A stretch of 64,000 bases of DNA from Prostheceraeus crozeri (GCA_907163375.1 CAJQUW010015581.1:1-64000), one strand, 5' to 3'; shown: positions 25,341 through 37,603, counted from the first letter of the stretch. Made by a program: numbers and translations. Notes: generated by a model not told the origin, from the sequence alone.

Positions 25341-28300
25341 AGGTGATCAGGGTTGCCGCTGTTTTCAAGAGATCGAATTCCATGAGTTTACAGATACCCT
25401 TGATTTTCAATGCTTCCTACTGTTCTTCCAGGAGGTTGACTACCCTCAGGACACGAAATTCGGACTAAATTTATACAAAATTGGCACGAAATTTTCTGAT
25501 GAATATAGTTCACATTGAATGAAATGTAAAATATTACGATGCAAGTAAATTAAATGCACCGCACTTCAAAAAAGTCGCTACATAAAACAGTCAGCATCAG
25601 TGTCCAATCGTAGAACGATCGAGCGTTGAACCATCGAAAATACAATACCTTCTTTAAAAAATATGTGAATGTTTAAAAATGTGTGCATGTGTATGCATAA
25701 AAGTATGTGTATTGCAAGTTAAATTTTAAGAAACGAATTATTGTCCATTACTACGTAGACCGTAGAACTTAGCAGGACCGTAGAACTGTATTCAATGAAT
25801 TGACTTGAATTTTAAGATTTTCAGTTCATCACCATAAACAAGAATATATGATGATTGGGCCTAGTCATAGATTTATTGCATCTGTTCGGTTATGTAAAGG
25901 TACTGTGAAGGAACCAAAGAAACCGTAGAAATAATGTCATTAAAGATCTCAATCAACTAACTGAAAGTAGATGAATTGCGATAAATGAAAAAGAAGTAAA
26001 TATGCAACGTGATTGATAATTCTTCTCTTGCTTCCTCGTTTACATCTGTTCTTCCTGGTCCCGACGCGGACGATCGTGCGATGTCCCGTTTCCGCTTCAG
26101 CTGATCGAGAGTATTGACTCCCGACACATGTTAAGACCTGAGGTCTTCTTGGATACAGGGTTGACAAGTCTTCTTAGATCTTCATGGTGGTCGTTGACTA
26201 GGTTGCACTGAGTGTTCGTTTCGTTCAAACCCTTATAGCCTTGACAAAGAATGCTTACTCGAAACTTAGCGCAAGACTTTTCTACTTAAAGCAAAATCTG
26301 CATTGGAATTGATGGACCAAAAAGTATTGAAGGAGGTAGTGAAAACAAGTTTGCCTTAAAAACATTACTCCTGCTTCTGCTTATTTCCAATACTTATAAT
26401 CTATGCTTGCCACTGTTATTGACCGAGGAAGCAGAATGGCATGTGACACGTGGTGTGAAGTGCTAGACGGTTTATGACAATTTGGTTTTTGTTGCTCGCA
26501 TCAAAATCTGGCTTTCAATTCGGTTTCTTCAGATAGAACGAGGCCTGCATTGATCAAGTGTCATTTCAGCATAAACTATCTAAGTCAGTAACAGCGTTTC
26601 CGCGGTTTTCAAGGATCGCTTTTCCAGGAGTTTCCAGGAGCCTTCTGATGAAATTTCCAAGAGTTTCCAGGAGGTCAACACAATTGGATTTCCAAACGGA
26701 TTTTGCATAACTCGTGATATACCAAGTACAAGTTCTTTGCGGTACATATGCAAATGAAAAAGCAACTGATTATACAAGCTTTAACGCACGTTTTCACTTC
26801 AGTCTTAATGCGAATCTGACCAGTTACTATAATTCATGAGATCTGGTTCTGATAAACAATGCATAATTAAAAAATAAGATTTATATATTTCAGGTACTCG
26901 GCGTACGATGTCCCAGTGTGCCTCAAACGCACCTTTGATCATTTGGTGTACCCAAAAAAACTCATCGGTATACCTAAGTAGATAGATCAAGACAAATAAT
27001 CTGATAAAAAAAGGATTTGACTGATCTATTCAATTCATCTTCTAATTTGTTCATCTGTCCTTCCAGCGTGTCCTCTAAATTTAATTTTCGGCGATATAAA
27101 GGAAGCAGTTACAGGACAAATAAATACTTAAAAAATCTAATACTCACATCACTGAGTAAATGTTGCTGTATATCGTCAGTCGTGTTATATTTATATTTAG
27201 GATTTTGAAATCTCATAGTGAATAACGCGTAGGCCTCCGCTGCTGCTACTCCTCTTGCTAAGATATATGGCGTCTTGGCATTCCTGTGGCCAGGGGGATC
27301 CGTGTGAAAGATTTTCTTCTTGGTTGCTGATACTGCTTGAAGCCGATGGTAATGTCGAATTTTGACTTTCCGCATAGTAACTTGCAGATAACGTGGAATT
27401 GCTTCGAGCCTGTCTACACTTCTTGATGTGTTCAGCTATTTTGAAAAAGAATCAAAAATGAAATCTTACTTTATCATTTTAAAATGAATCAATTAAAAAC
27501 CCAACGTTTCGTCCGCCAATGACTTGGTTATTCAGTTGTTGTTATTCTTTCAATCATTTTTTTGTTGCATATCGACATTTCTATTTTCACCTAGTTTAAA
27601 TGAATTCTATTAGAACTATCATAGACACGCGTTGCACAAGTATGATGTCAGTGCACTTGCAGGTATTGGTAAAATAGAATTAAAGAATGCCTTTGCAAGT
27701 CTGTTTCAAAATCTTTAACACTATTAGAACTTTCCCATTACTCTATAAAATTTGCAGTGAAAATGTGCATGTGAATGTTTAAAATGAAGTATAGAGAACC
27801 TGCTTACAAAATTTTGATATTTTATGTGACTATCACATGCGAAACATCTACAACGCGAAGCAATATATATTTCGTCTATACTTTAATATGTGCTTCAGGG
27901 AAACTTTTTAAAATTTTTGGTACCGGTGCACGGCTGCGGCTAGCGCACAGCCTCAAATGCGAGAAAAATGAACACGATATTATATACGATGCAGCTTCAT
28001 TTCAAATCCATATCTGCCGGTATTCAAAATGTTCTTCAAAGCACGACTTGCTACTTTTATAGACTACGAACTGCAATGATAAGAGACCTAATTAAATTTC
28101 CTAAGAAAATGACCTTGACATAGTCTTTAAGATGCGCAGCTGGAATATTCTTGTGCTACAAAGCAAAAAATGTAAATGAATTCACTACATTTACTTTGCA
28201 TGAATTGAAATACATCATTAAAAACTTCTAGTAATCAAGTGGAGATGCCCTCATTTATCTACCATAATCATCAAATTCCAGGAGTTCCCAGAGTCCTGGA

Positions 28301-28439
28301 AAACCGCTTTTGAAATTCCAGGAGTTTCCAGGAGCGCTGACAGGGTACCCGCGCTAAATGATAATCTCCCGACTAAATGATAATCCCAATTTACCCTAAT
28401 TCACCCAAAAATTTGGTTTGATTAACCTGTAGGAAAAAA
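25341..28439. other. AT-rich region with hAT-like terminal fragments, no gene
   Basis: CAGGGTTGCCGCTG at about 25349, CAGCGTTTCCGCGG at about 26593 and GGAGCGCTGACAGGG near 28334 resemble hAT ends. The phrase CCAGGAGTTTCCAGGAG or close variants recurs at about 26620, 26660 and 28320. I could not pair these into a complete element with a target duplication. A minus-strand 88-codon frame at 27109-27375 is unassigned. Confidence 0.35.
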
Positions 28440-30330
28440 AGTAAGAAGAAAGAACACCTGGGCTGTATTCGGCAATCAGAGAAGCAATGACAGACAGGAA
28501 TAACTCAGAGGACATTCCTGTTCACAGATGAAAGGCAAAGTCGAAACATAGCACACTACAGTCTGGATAACATGAAAATATACAGGAGCGAGTGCAATTA
28601 ATTCCGAAAGGCGGCACGAGCCGATATGAAGTATGGCTGCAGGAGAAATAAAGATTGATTGAGCAGTGTGCAAAAGCAGAGACACGCCAAACATACCTGT
28701 TAATCAGAGATATCAATACAAAAAAGGAACCGAAGCAACTATTTGCTAAAGATCGCGATGAACACGTGTTCCAGACATCCGAAGAGACCAAGGAGAGATG
28801 GACTGAGTACTGCCGAGACCTCCATGCGTAGACGTATGATCATGACACCACAGTAATGACAGAACTTAAAGACATAGCACTCTAAGAAGACGACAGAATT
28901 GGCGAAATACTCGGGTGTCAAGTTGAAACAGCGACCAAGAGACTAAAGCCACTCAAGGCTCCCTGTACAGATGACATCACAGGAAGGATGCTACATGCAG
29001 GTGGAGTAGAATTGGCGGAAGCACTGCTCAATCTATGCAGTCAAGCAAAGTTTGATTTGAAGAGAAAGTTCCTCATGAATGGAACAAGTCGGTTATAGTG
29101 ACGCTGTCAAGGAACGGAGATCTATTCATCTGCAGCAACTACCGCACCATATCTCTGATGAACCACGTCTGAAAGCTTCTGTAGACCCATTCCTGGTAAA
29201 AGAACAAACAGGCTTCCGCAGAGAACGCAGTACTGTGCAACAGATCCTTGCTGATGGTCTGCTTCATCGGTTTCTCTAAGGCTTTCGGTAACATTTCACA
29301 AGACGCCATGCGGGCAGTAGGCCTACTACTGAAATTATGCGGAGTGGATGCCAAGATAATCCACATTTTAAGAGCATGCACTACCGTGCCAAGGCTGCAG
29401 TTAAGATTCAAATATGAAACTGGGGACTTGTTCAGAGTAGGATTCCAGACAGGGATATCCCCTATGACGCCATTTTGCTTTGTATACCTGGAACGTGTTA
29501 TAACAATGCGGCAGGATTGTCAATTCAAGGACGGTCTATCAACAGCCCAAGCCTTGCCTATGATATAGCACTTTCGGATGAAAGTTGGTGTGAGCCTAAA
29601 CCTCGTTTCTTCAGATGCAGGTAGATGTGGCCGAAGATCAACACCGATAAAACAAAGGAATTAGTGATCGTGGAAACAAGCAAAAAACACAGCTTTCGAT
29701 CAACAGTGCAATCGAAACAGTCCGAACGTTCACTTATCTTGGAATCACGATTGATGGCGAGGGATGTGCAATGAAATTTCGTCAGCGCATTGGCATGACA
29801 TTCAGGACGTTAGCAAGTTTTGTCAAAATATGGAGGAGTCACAAGATTAGCACAAAAATTTCAATGCACGGTGTTGCAAACGTGTGTTTCTAGTGCGGAC
29901 GCATACTTCGGAAACGTGAACGCTGAGAAAGAAGATAAGCGGCGTCTCGATGCATTTGAGTTGCGTTGCTTCCGATGGATTTTAGGTGTTAAATGGCTTC
30001 ACCGCACCACCAATTATGAAGTCCTGAGAAGAGAAGAACCAAAGTTACGGCTTGAGCAGTTGATTAATAAGCGCAAAGTGAGTCTGTTCGACCATATCTA
30101 CCGAATGAAAGATATTTGCCTAGTGAAGATCGTGCTGTTTGGTATCGCGAATGGCAAGTCGTAGAGCCGATCCATGATGTGGTGAACAGACAGCATCAAA
30201 GGCAGGTGCGAAGCTGACCTACACGCGATAGGCACGATGACATGAGAGACAGGCGGGAAATAGCCGAACGTGTACTTGATGACACCAACAAATGATTCGA
30301 CCTCTTCGCAAATCAAGCAAAGTGAGCAAA
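28440..30330 (+). pseudogene. Third non-LTR reverse transcriptase remnant
   Basis: A linker block reads TKERWTEYCRDLH at about 28790, then ATKRLKPLKAPCTDDITGRML near 28935. RT motifs follow: NYRTISLMNHV near 29135, QTGFRRERSTVQQIL near 29205, a DFKKAF-type block decayed to FIGFSKAFGNIS near 29262, and a TGISPMTPFCFVYL block near 29450. The expected YADD is reduced to AYDIAL near 29557. A C-terminal block RRLDAFELRCFRWILGV is at 29940-29995. Frames change at least five times. The element differs clearly from the two LINEs to its left. Confidence 0.75.
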
Positions 30331-31616
30331 ACGATTTGAGGGACCAACAGTCTGTTTAGTTAGTGGTTCTGACCAGTGCATTACAACTTTTTGTTGAAAG
30401 TGAACGAGGTTCTTAGTCGTTCACTAGTAAGCAAATGAGCTTAGCAAACAGGATTTCCTTGTAAATGCCACTGAAAAGAACTTTTATTTTCCAGTTCATG
30501 AAACTGACGAACGAAATGAACTGATGCTTTTCAGCTGTTAAGACATAGACAGCTACTTAGAGCAACCTTCGCTCAGACAAATCCGTACTGTTGCCTCTGT
30601 TCGTGAACATATTGTAATACAATGTAAATGAGCAGATTAAAGATCAGACCAGACAGGGATTTTTGAGGTCATTTTAGACGGCGTAGCGCCGCATAAGAAT
30701 TTTCGTGTGCATTATGAAATATTTCATATAATTTCTCTCGATTTCTGCATGGTGATAAATGAACGGCTGTGGTAAAATTCCAAGTAATTATGGCTTCAAA
30801 TATTCACGAGTTATATAATTCTGGGATACAGGCTAATCAACTAGCCTACTTGATGAATTCAATAGTATAGGGTTGCCATTTTCTCAGGAATCCCCTGAAG
30901 TAGCAGTTTTATGTATGTCAAAATCGATTTGTGAGACAAAGGCAAATCAGGTACAGCTTTCAAAATTGACAGAGTGACAAAGTAGGCTTATAAGAAAGAA
31001 CGACAGACACTATGAAGAATAGACTTCTTTGATTCTCAATGTGGTCAACGAGCGCCAAGTCCCACAACGTTGCTGCCTTTCAAAGTAAACCAAAAGGAAG
31101 TGAGTGACGTTAGAGTTTTAGTTCAACGAAACGGCATAGCGTAAAATTTTTAAATGAACAGGCGAACGAACTGAGTAAACGAATAAAATAGTTGAATGAG
31201 CGATGAGCTGAGTGAGCTGAATAAATGGCCGCATTCGAATGCACTGGTGGACTTGGATCGATCTTTCGCATTCAAGCTACGAATATATATGCATTTATCG
31301 TTGGAATGATAATTTGTGAATTTTACGCTTCACCAGCAAATGCAATAATGAAAAGGGAATGTTGTACTTCAGAATGCTGCAAAATAGCCGTAGTTTCCTT
31401 AGTTTAAATTTGTCATAAAAGTTTTTTGCAATTATGATGAATGGAATTCAGTGGTTACCACATAGCAGCTGGCATTTAAACGCTTTCAATCTTGAGCGCA
31501 TATTTTCACATATTTCCTATTTATTACAATTTATCTATAATCTATTCATTTTCTATTATTATAATCAGTGAAATAGAATTTTCTTCTTCAGATGACTTTA
31601 TTCAGTCATGATATTA
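30331..31616. other. AT-rich spacer without recognised gene
   Basis: Possibly includes the 3' UTR of the preceding LINE. No RNA gene or repeat recognised. Confidence 0.4.
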
Positions 31617-32449
31617 CAGGGTGTTTACCGCTTTCGGATTTTCAATTTCCCTGATTTTTCCCGTTCTCTTATTAAAATTTTCCCGGTCTCTTGAAATTCC
31701 CTGTACACTTCATTCATTCTGTTAGCGCAGATATCACTGAAAACGGTTGCCCGCGACAGTAATCCATTTCAAATTTCCATAACAAAAAACCGCAGTTGAA
31801 TGCGCTTTCAACGTAGACTCCTTCTCTATGTATATTTTTTTCATTTAATCCTTGATTTTTTTATTTTTTACTTGATATTTTATATTGATCACAACAATTT
31901 GATTGCAGATCTTACCAAAAACATCAAAATATTTTTTATCTCGTTTATTAACATGAAAATGTTGTATTCCATAAGCACATTACATTTCTCAACATCTGCA
32001 ATGCGCAGATTTTTTCGCTAACTGATTATTATTGGATTATGATTTTACGTTTAAAAGCTGGCTGTGGATATCTTGACATGAGCGGATAAATATGCTTTTG
32101 ATTGGATAATATGCGCAGATATGAACATACCAAAAAAGGCCACTAAGTATTCGCAACATGGCTTCTTTCCTATGCTTCATGCCATCTGGAATTCATATTA
32201 AATCGGTATTTCAAAAAGTATCTATAGATTAGCATCCTGATGTATATGCCACTAATGTTTAGGAAGTAACAAAATATTGCAAAAACTGTTCAACAAAAAT
32301 ACATGAACACCAATACCATGATTACGGACAAAATCATAGCAAAATTAGAACGTAAAAGCCTATTTCATCTAGGAGTGGATATCTTGGTCAATACGATCAA
32401 GCTGCAATAAAAGTTTTTTCTTCATATTTTCTATCTTTCATTTACGACG

Positions 32450-33936
32450 TCTTCCTCTTCTTTTCATTCAAAATGCCTGTTTTGACCTCTTGGCTCCGCA
32501 CTTATTCCTTTCTAGCTTCTCGATATCGCGCAGCGGAATTTCAAGAAGACAAAATCAGTTTCTTGGATACGTCAAAATTACGAGCATCCCCGTCATACAT
32601 AGCGCGCGTAAGATCTTTGACTATTCTTTGAGCAATAAGAGAAAGTTAGTTCTCTTTTTGATTCTCATCTCTTTATTGACCGAGGAACCTCTTTCCATCG
32701 AAGCTGTCCATAGCTCAAACAGAATGATTTGGCACGAGTCGTTCAAGCTCAGGAGAGGAATTATCTTTTTAAAAAGCAATGGAGTAAACAGTCATCAATT
32801 CTGTTTCTTCTTTGGTCAAACATCTCCAAGTAGAACTTCATGGGATTGTTTGATGTCAGAAATATGCATTGATTCTTCATGTCATCTGCCTCGAATTTTG
32901 AAAATTGAGTGACAATATTTTTCCCCATCAGTTCATCCGAAGTCTTATCTGATGATATCAATTTCCGTTTGGTATCTGGGGCCATAAACAACGGATCCAA
33001 GCAAGATTACTCCTCGTAGAATGGATACTTGGAAGGCACCAAAATAGCATTCAAGAATTCCAGACACTTTGAAGAAAATTCTTCCTTAGAAATCTTCCTC
33101 CAGAAAATTGATTATTATTGCCTTGACAACTGATGTGTGGTGGTGAGGGTTTGATCCTGCCAATTGACAGAGTCGCGTAAGTGGCTCGTAGCTCAGTTGG
33201 TTAGAGCACAGGTCTAGTTAACCTTGGTCGTAGGTTCGAATCCTACCAGCCGCACATCTTTTGCATGGCAATTTGATCTATCGTTTATTTAATTTCATTG
33301 TTGTTAATTATGTATATCCGCTCAGTCTGCCGATTTTACGTCTGATATCGCTGCAAAGCCAATGTCAATTGCTTTCAGTTACGCGAAATTTTTTCAGTCA
33401 CGGGCAGCTTCAGTTTTTTGAACTGTTGACAGGTTTTCATAACATATGGCTTGATAAACCGATTCGACAGCGAATTTATGATTCTCTCACGGATTCAAGC
33501 GGGAATGGAACGACGGGCTTTTCATCTTGAAATTTCTTCATGAAAACCTCAAATTCCTTGGTTATTGTGACGAAAAGACACACAATTTGGCCTTTAGGCG
33601 AGGATCATTCAGCATTTCCCTCACGTTCTTGTAGGACGTGTCAGGTTGCTTCTTGATGTTTTCGACATAACGTCGCCAGTTTGCCAATAGTTCGATGATC
33701 ACTTCTGCAACTGCTACGTTCTCAATCCATCGAGTCGCACAATACTTGGGTGGTGCGTGTGGGTCACTGCGAAATGTCAATAATCCGCTCAACGAGACGG
33801 AAGATCTTTAAAAACTTCCCAACAACTTCGCAGGAATTTCATCAGTTCGCAGAGCACCGTCGATGATGTGCAGGGAGCAACTTCCTACATTTGTCCAAAA
33901 CTGTCATCATGTTCACGAGATTCTTCAAACGGACGG
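32450..33936 (-). pseudogene. hAT transposase remnant, middle and C-terminal part
   Basis: Reading leftward: SLHIIDGALRTDE (about 33840-33880), PPKYCATRWIENVAVAE (33720-33770), RFIKPYVMK with QFKKLKLPVTEK (about 33400-33475), SCLDPLFMAPDTK (about 32965-33010), then a dimerisation-type region with SVNKEMRIKK (about 32670) and RIVKDLTRAMYDG (about 32600). These match the order in hAT-family transposases. Stops and frameshifts are numerous, and a tRNA-like sequence lies within it. The N-terminal part continues beyond 37604. Confidence 0.75.
33181..33254 (+). tRNA. tRNA-like sequence (degenerate tRNA-Thr-like or SINE head)
   Basis: The A box TAGCTCAGTTGG (33189-33200) and B box GGTTCGAATCC (33233-33243) are perfect. 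D-arm and T-arm stems form, and the anticodon position reads AGT, which would be threonine. However, the acceptor pairs only as GTGGCT with AGCCGC and leaves an extra base before the D arm, and the base of the anticodon stem is mismatched. This points to a pseudo-tRNA or tRNA-derived SINE head rather than a working tRNA gene. It sits inside the decayed hAT. Confidence 0.6.
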
Positions 33937-34289
33937 CACGGTGTCCCCATTTCAACATTCAGACTCAAAAAATATACCATCGGCCAAACCTGTTTTTTCA
34001 TGATCCATGACCCATTTGAAGTGTGTAATCGCAAAAAGGAAAATTTTTTAATGCTCAGATTTTTTTAAATGGCCAATTTTCAAAATGGCGGCTATTTTCG
34101 TTATGTGTGTCCTCTTTTTTTCAACTCAACGCATTTCCGAGACAAGGTAGCCGTCATAACACTATATATTGTTGTAATGCATCCATAAAATACTTGAAGG
34201 AATTGTCAAGTACTGTCTGCATAGGTGACATATCTATTTTATGAGTAGTACGTCCAAGTTTTACCACTATTTTGCAAAAATAGAAAATA
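33937..34289 (+). repeat. Left terminal inverted repeat of the RAG1-like transposon
   Basis: 353 bp, same length as the right copy with no indel and about four substitutions. It starts with the heptamer CACGGTG, then 23 bp, then AAAAAATAT. Confidence 0.95.
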
Positions 34290-35034
34290 ATTTCATTCAT
34301 TTGTTAAATCAGAAATTTTCCGCAGCTATTGAAATTGCAAAAGTAATTGAAGCTCAGAATCTAAGACTTTACAAATGTAGATAGTGATCTTCAAAACCTA
34401 TCCTTTATAGCTATCAAATGAAATCTCGAGCGTCTTTTGTCACCTCATTTATTCTATCATCGTATTTTTTTCTATGACATGTCTTATCTTCACATCTCAT
34501 GTTATGTTTTGTCACCATAATAGACTAACAAGATCATTTTTCTCAACGTCTAGAGCAGACTCGGAAAAGGCTCATTGTTTCAGATTACCGGCTACATAAA
34601 GTCATTAGTAAAGCCACCATATAGCATGCAAGTGTGATATAGAGTCTAAGACTTTACAAATGTAGATAGTGATCTTCAAAACCTATCCTTTATAGCTATC
34701 AAATGGAATCTCGAGCGTCTTAGAGGTATCTCGTGAGTTTAGAGGGTAAAGAATTCTCCTCTTCATACTTCTATTTATTATATTCTTTACTCTTTACTTC
34801 TATAAAGATATAGAAGCCATAAAATATCTATTGTCTTGACTCGTTATGTTGCGTGCGGTAATAGCATTGTTCGATTTCTTCATTAAACTGCTAGTGCATC
34901 GTGATTGATTGAAACTGATTGATGAGTCATACCAAAGATATCCATGGTCATACACATGTATGTTTTGGCATAAATATAACATAGGAATTGAATTGTCGCT
35001 CACTGGTAAATTTTTGATTTCATTTACGATCAAA
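34290..35034 (+). other. 5' non-coding part of the RAG1-like transposon with a 77-bp direct repeat
   Basis: The segments 34360-34436 and 34645-34721 are identical except for one base and lie 285 bp apart. The leader otherwise has no recognised motif. An in-frame ATG at 34909 would add 42 residues to the transposase but without similarity. Confidence 0.7.
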
Positions 35035-36986
35035 ATGGCAACGGCGTTAGATGAAACACACGAAAAACTACGGAAGAGAGTATGCATCGTTTGTTACCGG
35101 AAAGCGTCGAGAAATCTTTCTGCTAAAGAAATTTCTATCGTACAAGAACATTTAATTGAACACTTTGACATAGACAATCCTGATTTTCCCAGTGGCGTTT
35201 GTGGAGGTTATCACATGCTATTACTGAAGAAAGGTAAAGGGGACAGTGTTGACTTTTTTCTACCAGATGACTACGATCCGCGACGTCAGACAAACACTTG
35301 ATCCTGCAAGAAATGTGAGTGTAGAATTTGCTCTGTTGCACTGATGAGCCTACAAGATGCAGTTAAATTGAAACGGAAATCAGGCCGACCTCAAACAAAT
35401 GTGATTCCACCTGTAGAACATTTCAAAATACGTGGACGTTGTTTTGCAAAGATCTATAGAGGAAGTAACCATTCAGTTGAAATGTGCTCTTCTAGACGGG
35501 CAAGAGTTTGCAACGTTGAATCTTTGTTGGATTCCTCTTCAAAGCAAACTAAACAGCGAGTTGCAAGTAGAACCATCAACAAATCCACGCTGGGAAACTG
35601 CGATCGAAGAATCCCGCCGAAGAGAAAAAGCCTAGAAAGTCCTATTATTCAGGCAAATACTTTTACAAAAATTCAACAAAGACTTTATTTAAGTACTCGA
35701 GAAGTAAACAAGCTATCACAAGATCTACGAAATTCTAACCCCGGAATTGTAGAACGTCGTCTTAGAGACAAACTATTTGAACTGAATCATTCATTGGATG
35801 GATTCTTTGACCTTCGATTACTGCCATTCAAGATCCAAAAATCTGACGACGATTCAAAAGAAGAATGGGCAGTTGTTTGTCGTGATTTGAACGTTTTCGT
35901 CGATTTTGTTCTTCGAGAAAGAGGTATTGACAATGACTCTGCTTTGATAAAGATCGGCATCGATGCGGAGGTGGTTTTATAAAATGTTGTCTTTCCATCT
36001 TCGATCCGTCAGATGATGCAACAGCAGGCACATCAAGGCGTTCGGAATTCAAAGACTCAGGAGTCAAACGTTGCTTCATTATAGGCATCGTTCCTGAAGT
36101 ACCCGAGAACTACTACAATCTGAAACAGTTGTGGATCAATGTCGGCATTCATTTGCTCAACCGGAAATTTACGATTGCCAGTGACCTAAAATTGTGCAAT
36201 ATTTTGCTCGGTCTGATGTCACATAGCAGTGTGCATCCATGCTCATGGTGCGATATCAAAAAAGATCGACTCGATTGCAAAGAAAATCAGAGAACTCTCG
36301 GTACTTTGAGGAAACTGTTTTGGAATTACTATGACGATGGCGCAGTGAAAGAAAAGGCAAAATATCACGGTAACGTCGTTCATCCTCCAATGTTTTGTGG
36401 TAAATCCTATATCACCACAGTTATTTCTCTCGTTCCCCCACCTGAGCTACATTTGCTTACAGGACAGGCAAATACCATATTCTCGGCTTTGCGAAAACTT
36501 TGGCCACAGGCTGACGAGTGGTTGCTACGCTGTGGTATCCAAAGAGAAGGCCTGCATGGAGGAAGTTTCACCGGGAATGCCAGCAGGAAGTTGTTGGCGA
36601 ATGTTGATGTTCTAGAGCAAATGGCTCCGAATAATCAGATTGTATTTGTTGAGGCATTCAGGCGTTTCAAAGACGTCATCGACTCATGCTATGGAAGTAC
36701 CTTGGATGCTGACTATGCCACAAAAATCGAATTATTCAAGATATCTTATCAAAAATTGAAGATCCCAATCACACCGAAGATCCATGCCGTGATTTTTTAC
36801 ATTTCTGAGTTCTGCTCCTTCAATGGCAACAAAGGTCTTGGGCCATGGAGCGAGCAGACTTCAGAATCCGTCCATTATGATTTTCAGCGTGTGTGGGACA
36901 ACTACAAAATCCGCAGCACTGAGAACAATAATTATGGCAAACAATTGTTGTCTGCTGTATGCAGATACAATAGCTTGCATTTATGA
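35035..36986 (+). pseudogene. RAG1-like transposase, about 650 codons, two clear lesions
   Basis: Start chosen at MATALDE (35035; A at -3, G at +4). N-terminal residues 15-105 hold cysteine motifs VCIVC, a GVCGGYHMLL segment and CKKCECRIC, in the order of the RAG1 N-terminal region (CRIC, FCHNCW, SCDIC). The core resembles RAG1 and Transib: first D in IGID (35962-35964), second D in ASDLKL (36183-36185), then SVHPCSWC, PELHLLTGQAN, FTGNASRKLL, and E in SEQTSESV (36864-36866), corresponding to D600, D708, the C727/C730 pair, LHCDIGNA, GNFARKLM and E962 of RAG1. Lesions: TGA at 35299-35301 in the cysteine region and a one-base deletion at about 35965 next to the first D. The zinc-binding histidine expected five residues after PKIH is a tyrosine. 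Closest named family known to me: N-RAG-TP of Aplysia. Confidence 0.85.
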
Positions 36987-37250
36987 ATTTTCTAATTATG
37001 AATGAAGTTCGTTTTAGCACCTGGTAGTGTGGCTTGGTAGAATTAACTTGTTGATCTTGTTATTGAAACATGTCTTCTCTGAGCAAAATTTGGATAAAAA
37101 AGTCTTTTCTCTCATCCTGTAATATGATTTGATACTCGAATACTGAATGGTCAGTACTTCTTCCGATAGATAATGCAAATGTAACATGCTTCATGCATCG
37201 TGTACGGCTATAGCGAAATCTTTCATTGCATGAAAATACAGACTCAAAAA

Positions 37251-37603
37251 TATTTTCTATTTTTGCAAAATAGTGGTAAAACTTAGACGTATTACTCATA
37301 AAATAGATATGTCACCTATGCAGACAGTACTTGACAATTCCTTCAAGTATTTTATGGATGCATTACAACAATATATAGTGTTATGACGGCTACCTTGTCT
37401 CGGAAATGCGTTGAGTTGAAAAAAAGAGGACACACATAACGAAAATAGCCGCCATTTTGAAAATTGGCCATTTAAAAAAATCTGAGCATTAAAAAATTTT
37501 CCTTTTTGCGATTATACACTTCAAATGGGTCATGGATCATAAAAAAACAGGTTTGGCCGATGGTATATTTTTTGAGTCTGAATGTTGAAATGGGGACACC
37601 GTG
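37251..37603 (-). repeat. Right terminal inverted repeat of the RAG1-like transposon
   Basis: Reverse complement of 33937-34289 with about four mismatches. Between the stop codon at 36986 and this repeat are about 265 bp without motif. Confidence 0.95.

Larger units (their letters stand above)
33937..37603 (+). mobile_element. RAG1-like DNA transposon (N-RAG-TP/Transib-type)
   Basis: A 3667-bp element bounded by 353-bp terminal inverted repeats beginning CACGGTGTCCCC. It encodes one protein on the plus strand that resembles RAG1 both in its N-terminal cysteine region and in its catalytic core. The insertion lies in a hAT transposase gene. The flanks are GACGG on the left and GTACGG on the right; TACGG matches four of five bases of the left flank with a one-base offset, so the 5-bp target duplication expected of Transib-type elements is at best degraded. 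The two inverted repeats differ at only about four positions, suggesting a fairly recent insertion. No RAG2-like gene is present. Confidence 0.85.

Noticed and set aside
25349-28345. A complete hAT element between CAGGGTTGCCGC and the CAGGGTACCCGC motif
   Set aside because: The two motifs are in direct, not inverted, orientation and no 8-bp duplication flanks them.
33937-34289. The 353-bp repeats as retroviral LTRs
   Set aside because: They are inverted, not direct, and the encoded protein has DDE transposase features rather than reverse transcriptase.
34290-37250. A RAG2-like partner gene
   Set aside because: There is no second long frame or kelch-like repeat on either strand inside the element.
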